From: Setaria digitata
Lineage: Eukaryota; Nematoda; Chromadorea; Rhabditida; Setariidae
Reading direction: 5' to 3'
Assembly: GCA_003640385.1 (NCBI GenBank)
Contig: RCAB01000660.1
Coordinates: forward strand, 1-28,486
Length of the DNA: 28,486 nucleotides
Both the position numbers and the translations under genes were made by a program. This document shows positions 1 to 13,400 of the stretch, piece by piece. How positions within the stretch are numbered: the stretch's first letter is position 1; the number at the start of each line of letters is the position of its first letter. The notes beneath the pieces are model-generated. The model was given only the letters and a program-made list of their open reading frames with translations, was not told the DNA's origin and searched no databases.

Positions 1-1353
1 TGAATTAGTATCTATTTATTGATTCGAGTCAAGCAATAACAGGAATATTAGTACAGTTAATTTCTGAGAGCCTATATGGATGCAATTGTGATGAAAAGTT
101 TGTTAGGCAGGTACAGTGCTGAACACATTCAGTGGTAAAAAGTGAAGAAAAAGACAAAACTCATGTGAGATGACAGCGAAGCAAAATGGATGTTCCATTT
201 TCAGAATTTAAATATTTTTGGGATCCAGTTCAGTTGCAGTCATAAAATCATTGTTTCTAAGCTAGCAAATTTCGGATAAAAGTATTTTAAAGCAGTTAAA
301 GATAATAACTTTTTTTATAGGAAAGGATTGAATACATAAGGATCAGCGGTTATTTGAAACGAATTACTGGCGCAAAGAAACTAGTAAAATTTGATTTAGA
401 ATTTTAAGAATTGGCCGAAAATTGGTTTTCGCTTGTTTTTAATTTGCTATTCATTCGAACTTAAATCTTCTATCAGTAAGGTACCACTAGCACTAACAGT
501 ACACCACCACCTATTATTTGTTTCGAAATGGCACTTCTAATGGAAAAAGTAAAGTTTCAAAAATGCAAGTATCTCTACAAATCTTGAAATAATCTGAATT
601 TTATTAAAAGAGAAATCTTACAGGTGCTTGAAAAGTATGTAACTTTTAAGAATACACAATCTGTTAATTAGCCCAGAGCTGCAAAAATATGTTGTTGATG
701 AAAAGAAATTTCTCGAGTAAGTAGCATTTAATCAGTTTATGAAATTAGAATATGTTCAAGTTAATTTCCAATTTGAAAAATTCATCGATTTTTGCTTTCC
801 GTCTGAATAATAAAACAAAGGCTTAGTTAATTTAGAGCAATTTTCAATTAGAATAACGATTAAACTACACTACCAGTGGATAACATCCTCAATGATGTTA
901 ATTGCTACTTGTCGTTTTCACTCTTCCTCTCTCCAAAATCCTATAATGTTTCCTTCCAAAATAATTCATTTGGGTTAATTAATTAGATTAAGCGACACAC
1001 GTATTATTATCGAAATATCGATTTATAGTCTTGGAATTATGGCTAGTTAAGTGAGATATAGCTAGAATCATCTTTAGACTACAGCTACTAGCAATCATTC
1101 AAGCAGATGTCATTTACAGATATAGTGAATTATTTTATAAAAAGACGAGTGATGTATGGCTTCACATATTGATGCTAAAGTCACTTCTTAGTTGTAAATC
1201 GTTTAAAGCACAGAGAAGGAAGTGATTTCAATTTTTGTTACTCAAATTGATTTTAGACGAGATGAGAGATTCTCAATTTCAGTTGACTTTGAAGGAAATT
1301 GAGTAGATCCAAGAAATCAAGAAGAACTTCATTCACCGTATCCTTTGTTGCAG
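1..1353. other. AT-rich sequence upstream of first recognised TSC22 exon
   Basis: Presumed intron of the TSC22 gene, or sequence upstream of one promoter. Apart from the weak exon candidate at 481-548 I see no coding signal, RNA gene or repeat. Confidence 0.5.
481..548 (+). CDS. possible additional upstream TSC22 exon (weak)
   Basis: A short open segment reading (x)TTSTNSTPPP...MALLMEK ends at a good donor (AAAAA then GTAAAG) in phase 0, which matches the phase-0 start of the exon at 1354. The Thr/Ser/Asn/Pro stretch resembles the low-complexity part of long TSC22 isoforms. The acceptor (TCAGTAAG) is weak, and the residues just before the ERGRW box lack the SRF-type motif expected from the family. 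It may therefore be chance. Confidence 0.2.
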
Positions 1354-1471
1354 ATTGTTCCCGTTGAATCATGTTATGAACGTGGTCGTTGGGCGTGCTG
1401 GGATTTCTACAGTACGGAACCTCCTGAATCCCACAGATCACCGTTACCGCTATTCAGTAGCTCGAGCAACA
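1354..1471 (+). CDS. TSC22 exon with ERGRWACWDFY box
   Basis: The acceptor TTTGTTGCAG ends at 1353. The exon encodes IVPVESCYERGRWACWDFYS and then a Ser-rich tail. The pattern [E/K]RGRW.C.DF is the second conserved block of long TSC22 isoforms in animals. Two donors in the same phase are visible: ACA then GTAAAT after 1471, and CTG then GTCAAA after 1486. Both leave one base, which fits the GT start of the exon at 2913. The first matches donor consensus better. Confidence 0.8.
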
Positions 1472-4400
1472 GTAAATTTTTACCTGGTCAAATAAAAGCA
1501 AACGAACTATTTTTATTTTGCTTTAATCGATAGAACTTGGAATAATATATTAAGGTCATAAGCAGGTAAAAATGGATGGTTATGTAGAAACAGAGCAGCC
1601 AACATCTGATGATAATTTCATTTATTTTTTCTTTGTTTTTTCACCTAAATTTAAATAGTTCTGATGTTGATAAGACTGCTTTGGCTATATTCTCCTGCTG
1701 TTATAATTGTCACTACAGCAGCAATTAGTGAGGAGTAAGTTTGTTGTCACTTTTTATATTTTATTTAAAACTTTCTCCGGTGTAACTGTCTCACAGCTAA
1801 AGTTCTTTCAGATTCAATTGTGTTTTACTTGTTTGAAAATTGCTCTTCGGCAGATGCCCTTTTTCTTTCTGACAAGTATAACTTATGCTTAATTATTAGC
1901 TCTAATTTGTGAGCTTGAAGTTTGGCTACACCAATGTGGAATGAAATTTAAGTGAAAATCTATTTGACTAGTAAGTAAGAACTACTTGTATATGTTAAAA
2001 ATTAGCAATAAACTAAATTTTTCATCGGGCGAAATATAATTTTTGTAATTATTCCTTAAATTTATTAAATGAACTATTATCAATGCCAAAAGTTTTTTCC
2101 AATTAACCTTTTTATTATGTCTTTCGAAGCCAGATACTAAATTAAATGGATGTTTTTAGTTCAGACATCGATGCTGTATGAATTAAAACAAAAATAAGTG
2201 ATGAAATTTTTTTCATGGAGAAGAAGCAAACTTGTTTTAAAAGTAATTATGTCACTGCATTATCACTTGAAAAGATAAATTACACTTCTCGAACTCTTAT
2301 CTGTTGCAAGATTTTTATAATTTTCCTTTCGAGATATTCTTTCTTTTTTTTTTCGAAGTTATCAGCAAATTTTATAGACAAGAAATTTCATTCTTAAGTC
2401 TTGGACAAACAAATAAGACAAATTGCTTGCTCTTTAATCCAGCCATCTTCATTAGCTACACTTCTGATAAGATATCAATCTTCATCCATTGCATATAAAC
2501 AAGAAAAAGACTGAAGTGGCAAGCAAAATTGCTATTAATATAAAGGTTGGATTTTAACCCTAACTCACTTAATTTAGTTTTCTTCTTCCATTTCAATCCA
2601 CGAAGAGTTTTCGCACATTTGGCGGGTTCTAGTAAGAAACAGAGAGTGAAATAATGCATTCATCGTTTCGTTGTCATTCTTGAAATAAAAATTTTCAAAA
2701 ATATATGGACTAGTAAATGGACCTGAAAGATATGGTCTGGACTGAAAAGATAATTGCCATACGGCTTTTCTGGATAGCAATTGAAAAGAGTTCGTGAGAA
2801 ATTGAGCATTTCGAATTTTCCAAGCACAACAAATGTTGCCGAAGGGCTTGAGGTTTTCCGTTCTTTTGCAGCAAATATAATTATGTCCGGCTAACTTTTC
2901 CGGTAATTACAGGTTTAAGCACGAAATCGTTCCGAGGCATCTCGAAGGCACCGATACTTCCGGTGGCCGATAATGTGCCTCATACAGCACCTCCAAGTGA
3001 TCAGCAGTCTGTAGCCTTCTCATTTGATTTCTCCGACGAATCCGATCTTGATAATCATCTTGCAGCAAAAACGGTTTAATTTCAGAATTTTATCATTTTT
3101 TCCTGCTGTCTATTTTAGTAATTAAGAATCAATAATTGAAAGATATAAAGGGCGGAAGCCTTTTTTGTTTAAAATTAAATGAAATTAAAAATAACCGAGC
3201 AAGAAACTGGTTAAAGCTATCTACCCAGTTTTTATTAGTACTAAGAACGATTGATTAAAGACAGAATAATGACTGTTTCTGGAAGCTTATACTTTTATTC
3301 ATACTTTTTGAGTGACACCGCTCATTGTTTATTCCAGCACGGAGTATTACAAAAAGAATTTGTCATAAAATGAATTCAAACTTTTCCTCCCCTGATAAGT
3401 GCTTCGTCGTCTAGTAACTGTTTTGCATAAATTAGATAGAAAAAATATTAGCTTCTTCCAGGATGGCTATTTCGCACTAATGGCGCCACTTTTTTTATAC
3501 CATCCCGTAATAGTTTTTCCTTCCTCTTTTGTTTTGACAATCATATCAAAGCATTCAGAAAAAGTTTTTTTTTGTCACTTTTTTTTGGGTTCTTCCGTAT
3601 TCACACTTCCTTTCATATTCTTAGTCTCAAATGAAGCAATTTAATTCACTTCTATTTTATATCTATTCAAATTAAAAGTAGGCCTAATAGATTCGTCATA
3701 TCGTTGTTATTCTTGAAGTGCGCCAACCGGTAGTTATAGTCATTCCTTCCTTAGCTAGACGGAAGTCATTTAAACAGTTTCTTTTGGCTAAGTCGCATTT
3801 GAAAGTAGTCGAAACAACTTTTCGAAGACTAATTAAAACTAAAAAGGTCACTTGTCTTTTCATTATCCTCAGTAGATACATTTCAGGTCTTTCTATAGGT
3901 ATGTAATTCATTTGAACATTTTCACAAAACAATTCTAACTTTGCAGAATTTCCGTGCTTTCTTGCACTGAGAATTTAAGTCCCCGAAAACTTGTCCTGCA
4001 AATAATTGTTTTCTATTCAAAATTTAATTCGTCATCTTTTCCATTTATTCATTTTTGCATTTCTAAAACACAACAGAATTAGAAATGATGGAGTCTACAA
4101 TTATGCCTCTCTAACTTGACAAAATAAATCAGTCCTTAGTTGACCGTTTATTAATTATTGCCTTAATTGGTCTGTAGAATGACGGTTGAAAAGTGATTGC
4201 ATAATTAACAGAATTTCGAACTTGTCTCCAAGTTTGGATCCGCCTGCTCAAAGCTTCTTTTTCATCATTTCAGCATGCTATTTATTCCTTCTCCGTACAA
4301 GCTCATGTAATGAAGTTAAAACAATTTCCACTTCGAGAATTTTAATGCCTCGCTCTTGCATACACATCCAACTATTATAAGTACTTGCACAATCACCTCA

Positions 4401-7400
4401 AACTTTGAAATTTTTCGGCAACAAATTTTTGAACTATTTGAAATTGCCATTCTAGTATTAAAGGACTGGAGCAGTAATGGAGTGAAATGAGCTAGAGAGT
4501 AAGAATGAACTTGGCATATTTTTGATAGATCTATTCAATCCTTGGCTTTCATTTGAGATCTTCGTCATTGGTAACATAAGTGCACTTTTAGTAAACAGAA
4601 GATTAGGAAAAAAGTATGAAAAAAAAGCCAAATAAAATTTTGGGAATGATTTGTAAAAACATACAATTTTTCTTATGCGTCAATAAAATGGCATATGAAC
4701 TTACTAGGTCATGTTTTGTCTTAAGCCTTAAGTCGAATTTTGAACCGCTACTATCTGAACTTCTAGGCTTAAGTTGTAATCTCATCTATAATATCCTCGA
4801 TAAATCTGTCTCTACTAATGAACTTTAGCTTTATTACAAAAGTTTTTGCTACACACTTTCAAAATTAGAATAGAATAAATAAATTATGATTAATTGAAAT
4901 GTTAACAACAGCTCGAAGTTATTTTATGAAAGTTTCAGTAAATGCAAAGAAAATCAAATATTTATGATGACGAAGAGATTAATTGAAGAGAATTCCATCA
5001 GGTAAACACATAAAATCGTTATAAATAGCTTTCCATTTGCTGAATACAATGGATTTTAAGTCATAGAGCGTTGCGCAATAGATAAAGTAGAAGTAATTAG
5101 CATGTCGTGTAAGTTTAGCTAAATGATAAAGCCCTTATGAAATATAAGAATATCACTCTGTTGATTATGTTACCCAAATGTTGAATTAGGCCCTACTTTG
5201 TTGCTGCTAAATTTCACATTTAGCCTAATCTTGGAGAATATAAATGACACAATCTCTGAATAGAACTCAGCAATGGTACTTTTTTTTTTTCCATATTTTT
5301 CATAGTTAGACGAAGCAAAATTGATGAGCACTTTAGAGACTAAAGTTTCATCTCTTAGTGATTCCACAAAAATGATATCCCAATGGTCATCAATAAATCC
5401 TCTTCAGAAACATTTTTTTTTAGCGTTGAAATAAATAATTGTTCTTTCTTTTACTTACGTGAATTACCGCATGAAATAGTTTTTTAAAAAAAAAAAAAAA
5501 ATGATTTATTTTATCTCATTTTTTTAGAAAAGTTTTCCATTCCATTTGCTGCATGCTATGTTGCGCTTCACTTCCTTAAGCAGTTATTGTATGCTAAATT
5601 TACCTCTGCAAATGGAACGAAATTCTGAAAAGCCAAAGTTAATTTAGCTAATAGTGGAATGAAATTTTTGAAGTAACCCTCAAGTTCATTATTTCAATGG
5701 TAGCTTTTAATTGATTAAGTTACAATTGGATTTGTCTGAGTTCAGTCCTTACGTATTAGATACAAAATTAGAAAGAACAAATAGCTCAAACAAATCGCAC
5801 ATTTGAATGAGAAAATATTTAGACAAAGTGAGTGATGGGTGATCATAAGTGATTAATGGGGTGGTAAAGATGTCAAGAATTTTTATGTTTTTTAATCATT
5901 CAATGATAACGAAAACTTTTTGAACAGAGAAATTCAAAAAAGAGGAATACTTTGAAATTCTATTTGCAAAAATGCCAAGAAAAAATTTAAAAAAAAAAAA
6001 AAAACACGTTAAATTCCAAGTTAAATAACTGATGATGATGAATGAGGGAAGCGATGTCAAAGAGTTTAATTACAGTTTGTTGAGTGTATCCAGTTTGTTA
6101 GCCTTTATGCTTGTTTCTCAGCTTCAGCTAATGTAAAGTGAAATTTCTATTATATAAAATATATTTTAAAAAAATTAATCGAAATATAAAATTAACTTCA
6201 GAAGTTAGCGATTATGTTTGAATCAGAGCTGTTAGGCAAAGGAAAAAATGATAAATTTTGTGTGAAGCTCAGTTTTATCTAACATTTCATTGCTTTTTCT
6301 TTTATATTCTGTTGCTGTGGAAAGTACTTCTTATAACAACAGCCAGCAGTACATTAAAAAAAAATGGCAACTTTTGAATTGATACGATACTTTCCTTTTT
6401 ATTTCTTGACTTCTCATTGATTATATGCATTCAAGATATTCTTCATATTCAGTGATGCAGTTTGAAAGATGTGAATTGAATTTCAAATGAATTTCCTTCA
6501 GCAGAATTGGGCTTTTTGTTGACGATTTAAATTCATTTTTAATAAAATCTGCAGCTTTTAGTGTGGTAGCTGCAAGAAGTTACAGCAATTATCTCTAACG
6601 CATTCTATATCTCAAATTCAAACTACCAAAGATTCGTTGAAAAACAGTAAAGGAAGCCAAAATAAGCTGAAATCGAGTGTAATGCAAACTGAAACAGGTA
6701 AAACTTTCGATCTTAAATTTTATTTCATATTCTGATATAATACAAATAAATTCTTCATTTTTTAAAAATTTTAAATCCAAATCATAATTAGAAATATTTA
6801 GCACCAAATGGACGTATGACACCCATCGGATTACTGAGCAGTTTTGGACTGGAACGATCACTAACTGCAACCTATAATGATAATCGGTCTATACTGGAAC
6901 TATTGCCCGGAACAGTACCACCAACCGGAAATTCACGCATAAGTAACTCTAATCAACATGCTGCTTGCGGAAGAGTCGAAAGGCATGTTTTACGTATATC
7001 GTTACTTAATATTGACTTGATTAAATTAATTTTCGAGATTAAAGTATTTCAGGAGTTGGAGGGAATAAATAATTAGTAAATCTCTTGCGTTCCCACTACG
7101 TTGGAGAACCAACAAAGGAAAATTGACGTATTTAGAACTATTGAGATTCATTAGTGAAATTCTTAGATATCATATTTATTAAGGGGTAATTAACACTACC
7201 TTAAATGAGCTGATTATTACCTTGTGAATATTTTAGCTTTGACAATCTTTCGAACTTTTTTCTTGTGATTTATATCTTTGAAATGAATAAAGTGCTGAGC
7301 GTATCACAGCAAAGAGTATTAACTAGTGCTTGATTTCATAAGCATTAAAAAAGAACGATGTGATTCTAGACAACTTGACAAGTAAAAAATAAATATCTGC

Positions 7401-10400
7401 TAGCTCTGCGGTTAGTTATTATTGCCAGTTAGTTCTAAGTGTGTGTGAAATGAATGAAAGTTCATACTGTTAGCAGTATTTGTCGTTTAATTATCGAAAA
7501 ATAATCAGAAAGATTAATTGCAAGTAAATCATCGAGTTATAGGCCTAGTCGATTGTGGTCGAAGAAAATTTTGATTCAACTTTTGGGTAGCTAAGTGCAA
7601 AGGATTATAAAAGAGGCAGGAATTGCAGCTCAATAGATGAATGCCGAAAATGTAGTTAATAGTAAATCACTGAGATTGGAATACATAGCTAGCTTCTGGA
7701 CTTTGATGCTTTACTTATCGTCACACGGAATAACACAACTTGCTAGTTTGGTCTTTAGCCTGAAAGTATTTTGTTTTTGTCCCACTGAAGTATCTATCTT
7801 TTCTGCAATTCTCACTTTCAGCCTGATAAATTTGTTTCCTTTGTAGGGATATTTTTGTTATTAATATTCCACATTAATTTTAATTTCGGATGTTTATAAC
7901 TAGGTCTGACGTCGTCAACTTCAGTGCTTTATCAAAGTTTTGACAGTTGCAGTGCTATTGAACTGGAACTAGAAATTTCTTTAAATTATCTTCATATTAA
8001 TTTAATTTTCATATTAATCCATTATCACAATTCCTGCAGTGATTTTTGACCGATAATAAAATTCTGATAAATTTGGTAGTTTTGTCTGATAATCTTCATT
8101 TATTATTGTTATCTTCAAGTGCATAATTATCAGTTGCTGCACTGCTCCCGTTTTCTTAGAGAACGAAAGTCGGTGTTCAATTTTGGAAGGTTTTATTAAT
8201 AAATATTAAAGCATTAATATTTCAAACGTGCATTTTTTTCAAGAAATTAACGCAAAGAATGAAATTTTATTCAAGTCTAAAAAACAAAAATCGAAACACA
8301 TTAAAATTGCAAGTCCATGAAAAGTTATGATAATGTTGAATAACTTACGAAGTCTTGGATGAAGATTTCGAATAAATTTATCAATGTGACTTCAACAGGC
8401 TAGGAGGTACTATTACTTCAAGAATTGCAAGAACTAATATGAGGATTTTTATCCGATCTAGAAAATACTTCAGTTGAAAATTCCCTCTGAGCACTAAACC
8501 CCTTCGAGTAATAATAGTGAGACTTCCTTTCCTAGTACATTCGAATAATTTAAAGACACTTTTTGAATAATTCTTTAAAAAATAAGTTTGCTCCAGATAA
8601 GGTTTCACTTGAGCGTAAGTCGCTTGGAACCTCTTGCAGGATCTTTTCTATTCCTGGAAATTTTCTTACTTTCCTTCCGAGGAGTTTACTTGAAGTCAAT
8701 GCAACCACTCATTTCATCAATCTCTTCTAACTACCACCGACCTCGTTTTCATCTCATTCTTCTTCTGGAGGAAAATTCTTTTTGTTCCTTCCAAAGATGA
8801 GGTAATTAATTAGGATCAGTAATTGTGAGTATTTAGATTCACTTCAAAATGCCTCTGAGCGAAAGTGTCAATTTGAAATTCGGAAAAAGAATATTCAGTT
8901 CAAATTGTCTTTCCTCTTCAGTTCAGTTCATATTTTTCCTTTGTACATTTCCCTTTTCTTAACCTCTTCACTACTTTTCTACGATACAACTGAAAATAAT
9001 AAATCGCCGAAGTGATAAGGATCAGAACATTCATATCATAGTTTCGACTTCTTCAATGGACGATAAATTTACTTGCTTCTAAAAAAAAAGTTAACTTGCA
9101 CTGAAGTGTTATCATAGCACTAGTACTACTACTAGTACTACTACTATTGCTATTGCTAGTGATATAAGTTAGTAAGGAGGGATGATACTGATGCATAGCA
9201 ACACATGCATATACTTCGGCATTTTTCGAAAGTTTTGACTCTTTGACTGAAAAGTTGTGGCTTAGATGCGGTGAGAAGCAGAGATGCAAGAATCTATCAC
9301 AGATGCTATCAGCTGACTGATTGATAACTCGATACTTTCATTCCCTCGAAAATTTCCCATCAATATCTTTTTTTTTGCTGTCTTTTTCCATTCCTGTAGG
9401 TTATCATCATTCGTTTGTTGAATCTGTCGCAATTCTGACTTTCCTTTTCCATTTTTATCTGAGTAATTGAGAGAGAAGCGAAAAGCTTCTTCTGAAAGAT
9501 TCAATGATTCCTATCATCTCATCGGTTGTAGCCAACAGAATTCTGAATCCCTTGCAGATGGATTTAATTGCTCATTCTCAAAAATGCTTCTCGCTTCAAT
9601 ATATGTTATGATAGAGTGACAAGAGTGCCAGTATGTCCAATTACATTAATTGCTTCATTTCGGATAATTGGATAGATATAAATCTGCACATTATTTACAA
9701 AGGGAAAGCACGCAGCTATGTTTCTTATCACATTCTTTAATCTCTTCAGCAAGTTCTAAATTCTGAATCCAGAGACAAGAACTTTAAATTGTAACTCTTT
9801 TTTCTTCAGTGGAAATTGAGAATTGGAAATTTATGAAATAAATAAAGTAAAGAAGTATGTGATAAAGCCTCAAGTCGTAAACATCAGCTCTCGAACATTG
9901 CCCATGTGTATAAAACTTGATCTTTCAGTGCAATCTACTGCTGCTACTAATATTTAAATCCATGATAGTGAATCATTTAGCTTTTAAGCATAGTGGTATT
10001 GAAATTTCAGATTTTTATTTTTTTCCATCATCCTTTTTAATCTAGTCATTTCCTTTTTCATTTTTCCCCAATTTAATTCCAATATACATTTTATTGTACC
10101 ATCCTTCTGAATTTTTCTTCGACTTATCTTTTCTAGTACACAACAGCACTCAATCTTTTTATCAACTTCAACTTAATCTGAATTATTTGAATCTGATTTA
10201 AACTAACTTCTGCTACAACTTATCACTTTCTCAACTAGAGAAGATATGTCACTGCTTCGAATGACTGTTACAAAGTGCTCTGTTCAAAGAACATTGACCC
10301 CTACCAATGGTACCACTTTTTTTTATTCTCTGGAGAAAAAAAATGAAAGAAATAAGTTGAATCAATGTGTGAAACAATGAGATAAAAGGCGATCAGGTAG

Positions 10401-13400
10401 CAAAATGATTACCAATATCCTTTTTTATGGTCCATTTTCCTCATTTCTTACTACAACTTTCAATATTTTTTAGGGAACCCAACTACTCTAAAATGACTTA
10501 TTTAAATAAGAAAATATTTAAAAAAAAAAAAGTACTAAAAGATTTGGTTTTGTTTTTTATAAGTCAGTTCTAGATGTATTAGCTTACTTCATTACGTTGA
10601 GCTTTCCTGCTCCTTTTCCCTTTTCCTTTTTTTCAGATCTTGAAGCAACTCTCATTCTTGATTCTTCATAAGGAAAACTAATTTAAGAATACCTTTTATC
10701 AAAATTCATACACTTTCACTAATTTCACACTGTCAGATGAATACACAAAACATTTTTAACGATTTTGTCAATTTTTCTAGTTCAGTAGCTCTAATTTGTC
10801 CAGATTCTCTTCGCCTATGGAATTCTTATCTATATTTTCCTGTTGGAATCTGCTAAAGGCATCCTTTGAAGATTCCTTATGGTACACTACTTCACTGTTT
10901 CCTTTTAACCTGTAACGGAAGAAATGGATTAAGAAAGCCAGGAAGCCATCTATCTATTCCTAAATTTAGATTTGCTTTTCAATTGCTATTTAATTAATTA
11001 TTTGTTCCTTCTTCCATTCCTCCTTCCCTTAGTTCTCTTTCGTCCCTTTGAAATTCAGAATCATCTATTTGTTTAAAGAAACATAATCATAGTCGTGAAA
11101 TTTGAAAATTTCGCTCCGTTTTACTCTTTTTTCTTATTTTTTTCGCTCGATTTCACCTTTTTTTGCAGCCAAAAACTATTTAATGTCACTGGGTAACTAT
11201 ATTTGGCTCAGCAAGGAAGCACTTATTTTTAAGTAAGTTTATCCAGATGCATTATTAGCTTCGTTTCATTTAGTAATCTCAAATGTTAAAATTATTACAT
11301 TTCTAATCCATGCAATTATGCAGCATTCTTATAGTAAATAGTGGCAATAATAATGTGTCAAATCATTTTTCTAATGAGCTGATTAAATTGTCTCGACTTG
11401 CGTTCCTTATGTGATAATTTCTGCTTTAATTAGTCAGAGAGATAAATAATATTTCATTTTTGAAAAATGCTTAATCACTAATCATTAGCAGCTTGCTAAT
11501 ATTTTTGTAGCTAGTCAGCTAGCATCAGTGCCGAAGTTTTTGAAATGAACAACTTAGTGTCAAACTTTTGTTCCCATTAATTCTATTAATATGTTGAATA
11601 CCAGTAAAGCTCTAACACTTTTATAGATAAAAATGAATCATTTTATGGCAGTTTACTAATAGCTTGACAAGATTTGATGTTTGTTTTCTTTCCTTCCATT
11701 CTTTGCTAACATTTTGTCTTTTTTCTTTTCTATTTGAATGAATAGATTTCAAAAATTTTCGTACTATGACTTCTAATATAATTAGATCTAACCATTTTAT
11801 TTGTGTCAAAATAGCAATCATTAGATTTGCAAATGAAAAATGAATTTGTCTATTTGTGCAGCACGAAAATCTTTGCTTTTTCCTTCATTCTTCTAATCTG
11901 AAAACATTTCTTCTACGAAATCTTTTCTTGAAAATTGAATAAGTAGTCGTTGAGGATGTTAACTGTGATGAAGGTAACCACGCTGTAATTCATTTTTTAA
12001 TCTCTGAAGAGTTTGTTCAAAAGAATGGACCGGTATTGACTGCAGCTTCAGATGCACCTTACATAGAGTGCATTGAGCGTCCTCAGATGATGGATTCAGA
12101 AAACACATTTAGCGGCATCATTCGTTGGGGTGCTTTGATGCTTCTTCCTTCGCATCAGAATCCGATGGAGAGGTGGTGGTGCTAGGATTCAAAGGACGAA
12201 TTCCTTCAGTATCGCCACTTGCTTCAGATGAGGAACGGATGGTTGACACTGCGTTGTTCGTGTTCTTGTAAGAGGATTAATTTCAGTGACCGCTCTCAGT
12301 TGGTCATTTTGGATTCGTGATGACCGGTCACTACGCTCTTCATCTTCGAGACTTCGTTTTTCTTTTGAACCATTGCTCTGTTTGTTTGGAAACAGATTCA
12401 GTGCACTCAGTTCCCTTTACTTTTTTACAAAGCATTTCAAATTTATAACTAATTTCACGCCATTTTCATTTTGCTAAATATCATTTTTTTTTTTTTTTTT
12501 AATAACTTAAACAAGTAAACATAAGCAGCACGTGCGAAGTTATCGGCAGAAAGAAAACATACATAAAGCAAAAAAAAGGAACATTAAAATGGTACAATTA
12601 AAAGTGACATTGATTTTAGAGTGTAATTCAATACGAAAGTGAAAATTTCAATGCTGCTAAAACAGCAGTAGCTTTTCAGCAGTCTTTCATGCCGTCTTTC
12701 ACCTGGTATCATTCTTTTGTGGGTTGGAAAAATGTAGAAACTATTATTTTCATGGTGGTTTTTACCATATCAATTGCAATTTTCCCAAAAATAGGAATAA
12801 TTTTTTTTTTTTTTTGCGAAACACAAACAAAAAAAAAAGAAACAGTAAATATTATGGAGGAATTGTATAGATAGCATTATGTTGACTAGCGATCACCGAT
12901 CATCACCTGTCTCGACTTTCGACTCTCGACTTGCTATACTGTTCAACAGTCACCTGTTTTTTTTATTCTGCTTTACAATTCATAGAAAACCACTCTTTTT
13001 CTGGCTGATAGAAATGCTTCCCTTTCTTGATTTTTTCACAATAAGTATTTTTTGTAAATTAATTTAGAGTTAAATTTACAGTGAAATTATTGATCAGTTG
13101 ATACTTGATATCAACCGCATTCATCCTTTCTTTCAAACAGAATCGAAATTTAAAGAATAGAAAATGGTAAGGGAAAATTTACCTTCGGAAAGAATTGCTT
13201 TGAACGGAAAGTCTTTAAACCATTGTCTTCAGAATTTATACACCATTACAGGTTCAGATGTAACTTTGCAAATTTCACCCACCTTTTAAAGATTCCAACT
13301 TGTAGACAGCTGATCTACATGTTGACTTTCGGCCTTCGTGTTACTTCGAGGAATACTATTTGAACTGCGAAATATTTTTAAATAAAGGATGATAACTCCT

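Noticed and set aside
2456..2780. Minus-strand ORFs near 2.6 kb
   Set aside because: Intronic, no conserved motif, no coding bias.
9262..9504. Minus-strand 80-codon polar ORF in the TSC22 intron
   Set aside because: It starts at TTG rather than ATG and has no convincing splice sites. Composition alone was not enough.
12484..12500. Poly(T) as poly(A) tail of a retrocopy
   Set aside because: It lies on the upstream side of the minus-strand relic, the wrong end for a tail.
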